Assembly (NCBI RefSeq): GCF_020329485.1 | Contig: NZ_JAGKJI010000028.1 | Span: 1 to 64,000 of the forward strand | DNA: 64,000 nt | Reading direction: 5' to 3' | Source of the DNA: Bradyrhizobium cenepequi | GTDB lineage: Bacteria > Pseudomonadota > Alphaproteobacteria > Rhizobiales > Xanthobacteraceae | In this document: positions 59,552 to 64,000 of the stretch, piece after piece | Layout of the letters: each line of letters starts with the position of its first letter | Position numbering within the stretch: the stretch's first letter is position 1 | Made by a program: the position numbers and the translations under genes | The notes under the pieces: generated by a model | The model's input: the letters and a program-made list of their open reading frames with translations, nothing else | The model's database searches: none | What the model was told of the DNA's origin: nothing

Positions 59552-60510
59552 TGGTGCAGCCGCCGATCCAGTTTGACCGCACCTCGGGGGCTCTCGAAGG
59601 AGCCAACCTGTGGGAGCGGACGGCTGCGCTGGCGCTGTCGACGGGCTCGAAGATCTCCTCGCACTTTTCCCACATGGGCTACATCGCCTGCGCCAACCTG
59701 CTGCGCAAGATGCTGCCTGAGCGCAACATTGCCGTCCGGCTCAACGAGGACGCGGTGTTCGAGTTTCCCTATGGCGACGGCTATTGGAGCAAGCTGCTTA
59801 ATCGCTCCTACCATTACGAGGACGAGCTCGAACTCCTGTTCAAGGATTCCGCCGACGTCGACTACACGCTGATCGATTGCGGCGCGAACTACGGCTATTG
59901 GTCGGTGCTGGTCTCGAGCAAGCCGTTCGGCGCGCAGAAGGCGATCGCGATCGAGCCGTCGGGACAGAATTTCGCAAAGCTTGCGAACAACGCAGATATC
60001 AACGGCAACCGCTTCGAGACGATGAAATGCGCGATCGGCGCGGGCAGGGGCACCGCGCGCCTGTCCGGCACAAAGCATGAGGCGTTCAGCATCGCCGGCG
60101 ACCAGAGCGACGGCGAGGAAGTGCCGGTCATCGCGCTCGACAACCTGCTCGATGACGGCAAGATCGCGCTGAATGGAAAATATCTGATCAAGCTCGACGT
60201 CGAGGGCGTCGAGATCGAAGCGATGAAGGGCGGCGTCCGGTTGATGCAGGGCGACAGCGTGCTGCTGTGCGAGGAGCATGGCAGCGATCGCCAGCATACC
60301 GTGTCGCGCTACATCCTCGAAGAGACCCCACTCGCGCTGATCGTTTACGATCCCCGCTCCAACCGCCTTGAAACCGTAACCGAGCTTTCGATCCTCGATC
60401 GCATCAAGGTATCGACCCATGTCGGCTACAACGTGTTCGGCACCGCAAGCGCCTTCTGGCAGGACCGGATCAACGCGCTGAATGCGAAGGCCGTGCGCCG
60501 CGTGCAATGA
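59551..60510 (+). CDS. FkbM-family SAM-dependent methyltransferase inserted in the nuo operon
   Basis: A 319-residue protein that is not a complex I subunit. FkbM hallmarks are motif I IDCGANYGYWSVL (108-120), acidic loop IAIEPSGQN (132-140) and the C-terminal block KYLIKLDVEGVEIEAMKGG (210-228). The N-terminal 100 residues contain FPYGDGYWSKLLNRSYHYED, an unusual leader before the fold. FkbM enzymes usually methylate small-molecule or glycan hydroxyls. It starts one base into the nuoD stop (GTGATGG) and ends 11 bp before nuoE, so it is translated with the operon. Its position suggests complex I maturation, but this is inference. Confidence 0.9.
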   Translation: MVQPPIQFDRTSGALEGANLWERTAALALSTGSKISSHFSHMGYIACANLLRKMLPERNIAVRLNEDAVFEFPYGDGYWSKLLNRSYHYEDELELLFKDSADVDYTLIDCGANYGYWSVLVSSKPFGAQKAIAIEPSGQNFAKLANNADINGNRFETMKCAIGAGRGTARLSGTKHEAFSIAGDQSDGEEVPVIALDNLLDDGKIALNGKYLIKLDVEGVEIEAMKGGVRLMQGDSVLLCEEHGSDRQHTVSRYILEETPLALIVYDPRSNRLETVTELSILDRIKVSTHVGYNVFGTASAFWQDRINALNAKAVRRVQ

Positions 60511-60521
60511 GAGAATGAGAG

Positions 60522-61133
60522 ATGTCCGTCCGTCGCCTCGCCCCGAAAGAATTGCAGCCCGCGAGCTTTGCGTTCACGGAGGAGAATCTCGCTTTCGCCA
60601 AGCAGCAGATCGCGAAGTATCCGCCGGGACGTCAGGCCTCCGCGGTGATTGCTATTCTGTGGCGGGCGCAGGAGCAGAACGAGGGCTGGGTTTCGGAAGC
60701 AGCGATCCGCACTGTTGCGGACCTGCTCGAAATGCCCCACATCCGCGTGCTGGAGATCGCGACGTTCTACACGATGTTCCAGCTGCAGCCGGTCGGCAAG
60801 AAGGCGCATGTCCAGGTCTGCGGCACCACGCCGTGCCGTCTGCGCGGCGCCGGCGACCTGATCGAGGTCTGTCAGCATCGTATCAATCACGAGCCCTTCG
60901 AGTTGTCGAAGGACGGCAATTTCAGCTGGGAAGAGGTGGAGTGCCTGGGCGCCTGTGTGAACGCGCCGATGGTCCAGATCTGGAAGGACACCTACGAGGA
61001 CCTGACCAAGGAGAGCTTCGGCAAAGTCCTCGATGGATTCGCCTCGGGTAATCCGCCAAAGCCGGGCCCACAGGTCGACCGTCAGTTCTCGGCGCCGGCG
61101 GGCGGGCCGACCACGCTGAAGGAAACCACATGA
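60522..61133 (+). CDS. nuoE: NADH-quinone oxidoreductase subunit E
   Basis: A 203-residue 24-kDa subunit carrying the 2Fe-2S cluster N1a. The four cysteines are in VQVCGTTPCRLRGAG and ECLGACVNAPMVQI, with the usual spacing. Upstream helical block FTEENLAFAKQQIAKYPPGR is normal. The Pro/Gly-rich C-terminal tail is alphaproteobacterial. It is 11 bp after the FkbM gene. Together with NuoF and NuoG it forms the NADH dehydrogenase module. Confidence 0.96.
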   Translation: MSVRRLAPKELQPASFAFTEENLAFAKQQIAKYPPGRQASAVIAILWRAQEQNEGWVSEAAIRTVADLLEMPHIRVLEIATFYTMFQLQPVGKKAHVQVCGTTPCRLRGAGDLIEVCQHRINHEPFELSKDGNFSWEEVECLGACVNAPMVQIWKDTYEDLTKESFGKVLDGFASGNPPKPGPQVDRQFSAPAGGPTTLKETT

Positions 61134-61174
61134 GGCCTGGTCTCGCATGGCAGGGGGCGGGAAAGGAGGTCGCG

Positions 61175-61339
61175 ATGAAGAACTGGCGTTACATCGCGCT
61201 CCACGCGGCGGTCGCCGCCGTGTTCATTTTCCTGCTGCAGCGCTACGGGCTGAACGCCTCGCTCGAATCCAGCCTGTTGTGGGCGCTGACCTTCGGCGGA
61301 TGCGCTGCAGGGCTCGCTTACGCCCAGGCCAATCGTTGA
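61175..61339 (+). CDS. Small two-helix membrane protein between nuoE and nuoF
   Basis: A 54-residue protein starting MKNWRYIALHAAVAAVFIFL, with a second hydrophobic segment (LLWALTFGGCAAGLAYAQA). The ATG at 61175 has a nearly perfect ribosome site, AAAGGAGGT, the strongest I saw in the window. A longer frame from 61130 (start overlapping the nuoE stop) is also possible. It is absent from textbook nuo operons. It could be an accessory complex I subunit or assembly helper. Codon use agrees with its neighbours. Confidence 0.7.
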   Translation: MKNWRYIALHAAVAAVFIFLLQRYGLNASLESSLLWALTFGGCAAGLAYAQANR

Positions 61340-61358
61340 TGTTTGGAAAGTTCTAGGC

Positions 61359-62684
61359 ATGCTCGACGACAAGGACCGCATCTTCAAGAACCTCTACGGC
61401 CTCCACGATTGGGGGCTCGAGGGCGCGCGCCGCCGCGGCGCCTGGGATGGCACCAAGGCGATCATCGACAAGGGCCGCGACTGGATCATCAACGAGATGA
61501 AGGCTTCCGGCCTGCGCGGCCGTGGCGGGGCCGGTTTCCCGACTGGCCTGAAATGGTCGTTCATGCCGAAGGAATCCACCGACGGCCGGCCGAGCTATCT
61601 CGTGGTCAACGCCGATGAGTCTGAGCCTGGCACTTGCAAGGACCGCGAGATCATGCGGCACGATCCGCATCTGCTCGTCGAGGGCTGCCTGCTCGCGAGC
61701 TTTGCGATGGGCGCGCATGCCTGCTACATCTATGTCCGCGGCGAATTCATCCGCGAGCGCGAACACCTGCAGGCTGCGATCGACCAGGCCTATGAGGCCA
61801 GGCTGATCGGCAAGGACAACGTCAACGGCTGGCCGTTCGATCTGTACGTCGCGCATGGCGCGGGCGCCTATATCTGCGGCGAAGAGACCGCGCTGCTGGA
61901 AAGCCTCGAGGGCAAGAAGGGCCAGCCGCGGCTGAAGCCGCCGTTCCCGGCCAATGTCGGCCTGTTCGGCTGCCCGACCACCGTCAACAATGTGGAGTCG
62001 ATCGCGGTTGCGCCTGACGTCCTGCGCCGTGGCGCGGCCTGGTTTGCCGCGATCGGCCGGCCCAACAATGTCGGCACGAAGCTGTTCTGCATCTCCGGTC
62101 ACGTCGAGCGGCCCTGCAACGTCGAAGAGGCGATGGGGATCTCGTTCCGCGAGTTGATCGAAAAGCACTGCGGCGGCATCCGCGGCGGCTGGGACAATCT
62201 GAAGGCGGTGATCCCCGGCGGTTCCTCGGTGCGCATGGTGCCGGCCGAGCAGATCATCGACACGCCAATGGATTTCGACAGCTTGAGCAAATTGCGCTCG
62301 GGCCTCGGCACCGCGGCCGTGATCGTGATGGACAAGTCGACCGACCTGATCCGGGCGATCGCGCGCATCTCCTATTTCTACAAGCACGAGAGCTGCGGCC
62401 AGTGCACGCCCTGCCGCGAGGGAACGGGCTGGATGTGGCGGGTGTTAACCCGTATGGCCGAAGGCCGCGCGCACAAGCGCGAGATCGACATGCTGCTGGA
62501 GGTCACCAAGCAGGTCGAGGGTCACACCATCTGCGCGCTCGGCGACGCCGCGGCCTGGCCGATCCAGGGCCTGATCGCGCACTTCCGTCACGAGATCGAA
62601 GCGCGCATCGACCAATATTCGCACAAGGCTGACGTCGATGATGTCGGGGTACGCGATCCCGAGCACATGGTGGCGGCGGAGTAG
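61359..62684 (+). CDS. nuoF: NADH-quinone oxidoreductase subunit F
   Basis: A 441-residue 51-kDa subunit that binds NADH, FMN and the 4Fe-4S cluster N3. GRGGAGFPTGLKWSFMP is the FMN/NADH loop, YICGEETALLESLEG the second nucleotide block, and ESCGQCTPCREGTGW plus HTICALGDAAAWP carry the N3 cysteines. The gene starts 19 bp after the small membrane protein. All family residues that I know are present. nuoG follows after 6 bp. Confidence 0.97.
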   Translation: MLDDKDRIFKNLYGLHDWGLEGARRRGAWDGTKAIIDKGRDWIINEMKASGLRGRGGAGFPTGLKWSFMPKESTDGRPSYLVVNADESEPGTCKDREIMRHDPHLLVEGCLLASFAMGAHACYIYVRGEFIREREHLQAAIDQAYEARLIGKDNVNGWPFDLYVAHGAGAYICGEETALLESLEGKKGQPRLKPPFPANVGLFGCPTTVNNVESIAVAPDVLRRGAAWFAAIGRPNNVGTKLFCISGHVERPCNVEEAMGISFRELIEKHCGGIRGGWDNLKAVIPGGSSVRMVPAEQIIDTPMDFDSLSKLRSGLGTAAVIVMDKSTDLIRAIARISYFYKHESCGQCTPCREGTGWMWRVLTRMAEGRAHKREIDMLLEVTKQVEGHTICALGDAAAWPIQGLIAHFRHEIEARIDQYSHKADVDDVGVRDPEHMVAAE

Positions 62685-62690
62685 ACGGAA

Positions 62691-64000
62691 ATGACCAAAC
62701 TGATCATCGACGGCAAAGAGATCGATGTGCCGCCGGAATACACGCTGCTGCAGGCGTGCGAGGCCGCCGGCGCCGAAATCCCGCGCTTCTGCTACCACGA
62801 GCGGCTGTCGATCGCCGGCAATTGCCGGATGTGCCTCGTCGAAATAAAGGGCGGCCCGAAGCCGGTCGCAAGCTGCGCCTGGGGTGTGCGCGATTGCCGT
62901 CCGGGTCCCAAGGGCGAGCCGCCGGAAATCTCCACCCGTTCGCCGATGGTGAAGAAGGCGCGCGAAGGCGTGATGGAGTTCCTGCTGATCAACCATCCCC
63001 TGGACTGCCCGATCTGCGACCAGGGCGGTGAGTGCGACCTGCAGGACCAGGCGATGGGCTATGGCGTCGACACCAGCCGTTTTGCCGAGAACAAGCGCGC
63101 GGTCGAGGACAAATATCTGGGCGCGCTGGTCAAGACCTCGATGAACCGCTGCATCCAGTGCACGCGCTGCGTCCGTTTTTCCGCCGAGGTGTGTGGTACG
63201 CCGGAGATGGGCGCGACCGGCCGCGGCGAGGACATGGAGATCACGACCTATCTGGAGCAGGCGCTGAGTTCGGAACTGCAGGGCAATCTAGTCGACATCT
63301 GCCCGGTAGGCGCGCTGACCTCGAAACCCTATGCTTTCGTGGCGCGGCCCTGGGAGCTCAACAAGACCCAGTCGATCGACATCATGGACGGCGTCGGCTC
63401 CGCGATCCGGGTCGATACCCGCGGCCGCGAGGTGATGCGGATCCTGCCGCGCATCAACGAGGCCGTGAACGAGGAGTGGATCTCCGACAAGACCCGTCAC
63501 ATCGTCGATGGCCTGCGGGTGCAGCGGCTCGACCGGCCCTATATCCGCGAGAACGGCCAGCTCCGCGCGGCCTCATGGCAGGAAGCCTTTGCGGCGATCG
63601 CCGCCAAGGCCGGTCGCATCGACGGCAAGCGGATCGGCGCGATCGCCGGCGACCTTGCCGCAGTCGAGGAGATGTTCGCGCTGAAGGAGCTGCTGGCGAA
63701 ATACGGCTCGTCGAACCTTGCCGTGCAGGGCGGCTATGCCTTCGATCCGAAGGCCGGCCGCGGCAGCTACATCTTCAACCCGACGATATCAGGGATCGAG
63801 CAGGCGGATGCGCTTCTCATCATCGGCTCGACCCCGCGCAAGGAAGCCGCGATCGTCAACGCCCGCATCCGCAAGCGCTGGCGCACCGGCCAGCTCAAGA
63901 TCGGCGTGATCGGCCCGAAAGCGGACCTCACCTATGACTATGACTATCTTGGCGCTGGACCGGAGACGCTCGCTTCACTCGCAGCCGGCAAGCATTCCTT
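62691..64000 (+). CDS. nuoG: NADH-quinone oxidoreductase subunit G (3' end outside window)
   Basis: The frame is open from the ATG at 62691 to the window end, giving about 436 residues of a normal 690-residue protein. The N-terminal 2Fe-2S domain has RFCYHERLSIAGNCRMCLVE. The HxxxC-type cluster is in NHPLDCPICDQGGECDLQDQ, and the following 4Fe-4S cluster is in NRCIQCTRCVRF with DICPVGALTSKP. The molybdopterin-type domain begins near residue 220. An electron-wire subunit of complex I, it is typical for its order. Confidence 0.96.
   Translation, partial: MTKLIIDGKEIDVPPEYTLLQACEAAGAEIPRFCYHERLSIAGNCRMCLVEIKGGPKPVASCAWGVRDCRPGPKGEPPEISTRSPMVKKAREGVMEFLLINHPLDCPICDQGGECDLQDQAMGYGVDTSRFAENKRAVEDKYLGALVKTSMNRCIQCTRCVRFSAEVCGTPEMGATGRGEDMEITTYLEQALSSELQGNLVDICPVGALTSKPYAFVARPWELNKTQSIDIMDGVGSAIRVDTRGREVMRILPRINEAVNEEWISDKTRHIVDGLRVQRLDRPYIRENGQLRAASWQEAFAAIAAKAGRIDGKRIGAIAGDLAAVEEMFALKELLAKYGSSNLAVQGGYAFDPKAGRGSYIFNPTISGIEQADALLIIGSTPRKEAAIVNARIRKRWRTGQLKIGVIGPKADLTYDYDYLGAGPETLASLAAGKHS

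Overview
The window reads as chromosomal DNA of a Bradyrhizobium species or a close Nitrobacteraceae relative. The evidence is high GC with strong GC3 bias, alphaproteobacterial gene order (tig-clpP-clpX-lon-hup; nuoA-B-C-D separate; nadQ-nadA-nadB-nadC), and several interspersed palindromic repeat families of the kind I recall from that group. I could run no database search, so the genus is an inference. No phage, insertion sequence, integrase or CRISPR array was seen.

Layout. (1) 1-2.1 kb: end of an unknown gene, then a FAD aromatic-type monooxygenase divergent from a MarR regulator, with a palindrome between them. (2) 2.1-10.1 kb: a surface-polysaccharide cluster: O-antigen ligase/polymerase, WcaJ-type sugar phosphotransferase, GT4 glycosyltransferase, an ExoP/Wzc-type chain-length protein whose kinase P-loop looks destroyed, and a GNAT/FemAB-like protein. 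(3) 10.2-12.6 kb: DUF2842 protein, heme A synthase, FTR1 iron permease. (4) 12.6-17.0 kb: NAD de novo synthesis nadABC behind its Nudix-derived regulator NadQ. (5) 17.0-26.5 kb: metabolic and housekeeping genes, including MetY, enoyl-CoA hydratase, rplM-rpsI, a diguanylate cyclase, an AI-2E-family permease and a PuuD-like amidotransferase. (6) 26.6-27.3 kb: two noncoding repeats, one about 500 bp long with an elaborate predicted fold. (7) 27.4-34.6 kb: an accessory uptake and oxidation locus: a Tat-type periplasmic binding protein, an HpaR-type MarR regulator with an operator-like palindrome, an ABC permease and ATPase, two tandem paralogous binding proteins and a FAD oxidoreductase of unknown substrate. 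(8) 34.7-41.8 kb: methyltransferase, glnB-glnA with a sigma-54 promoter, NAD(P)HX repair enzyme, a frameshifted enolase-superfamily gene and a multicopper-oxidase homologue lacking most copper ligands. (9) 41.9-53.8 kb: tRNA-Leu, trigger factor, ClpP, ClpX, Lon, tRNA-Val, small periplasmic proteins, YciI protein, methyltransferase, PepT, HU and tRNA-Asp. (10) 54.1-56.2 kb: a second O-antigen-ligase-like membrane protein and two small proteins. (11) 56.8-64.0 kb: the complex I operon nuoABCD-[FkbM methyltransferase]-nuoE-[small membrane protein]-nuoF-nuoG, running off the window end.

The most interesting items are the 28.8-34.6 kb transporter/oxidoreductase locus, the FkbM methyltransferase and tiny membrane protein embedded in the nuo operon, the multi-stem noncoding repeat at 26.8 kb, the two enzyme families kept with degenerate active sites (chain-length kinase, multicopper oxidase), and several inverted repeats at promoters (nadQ/nadA, HpaR-type, lon, glnB).
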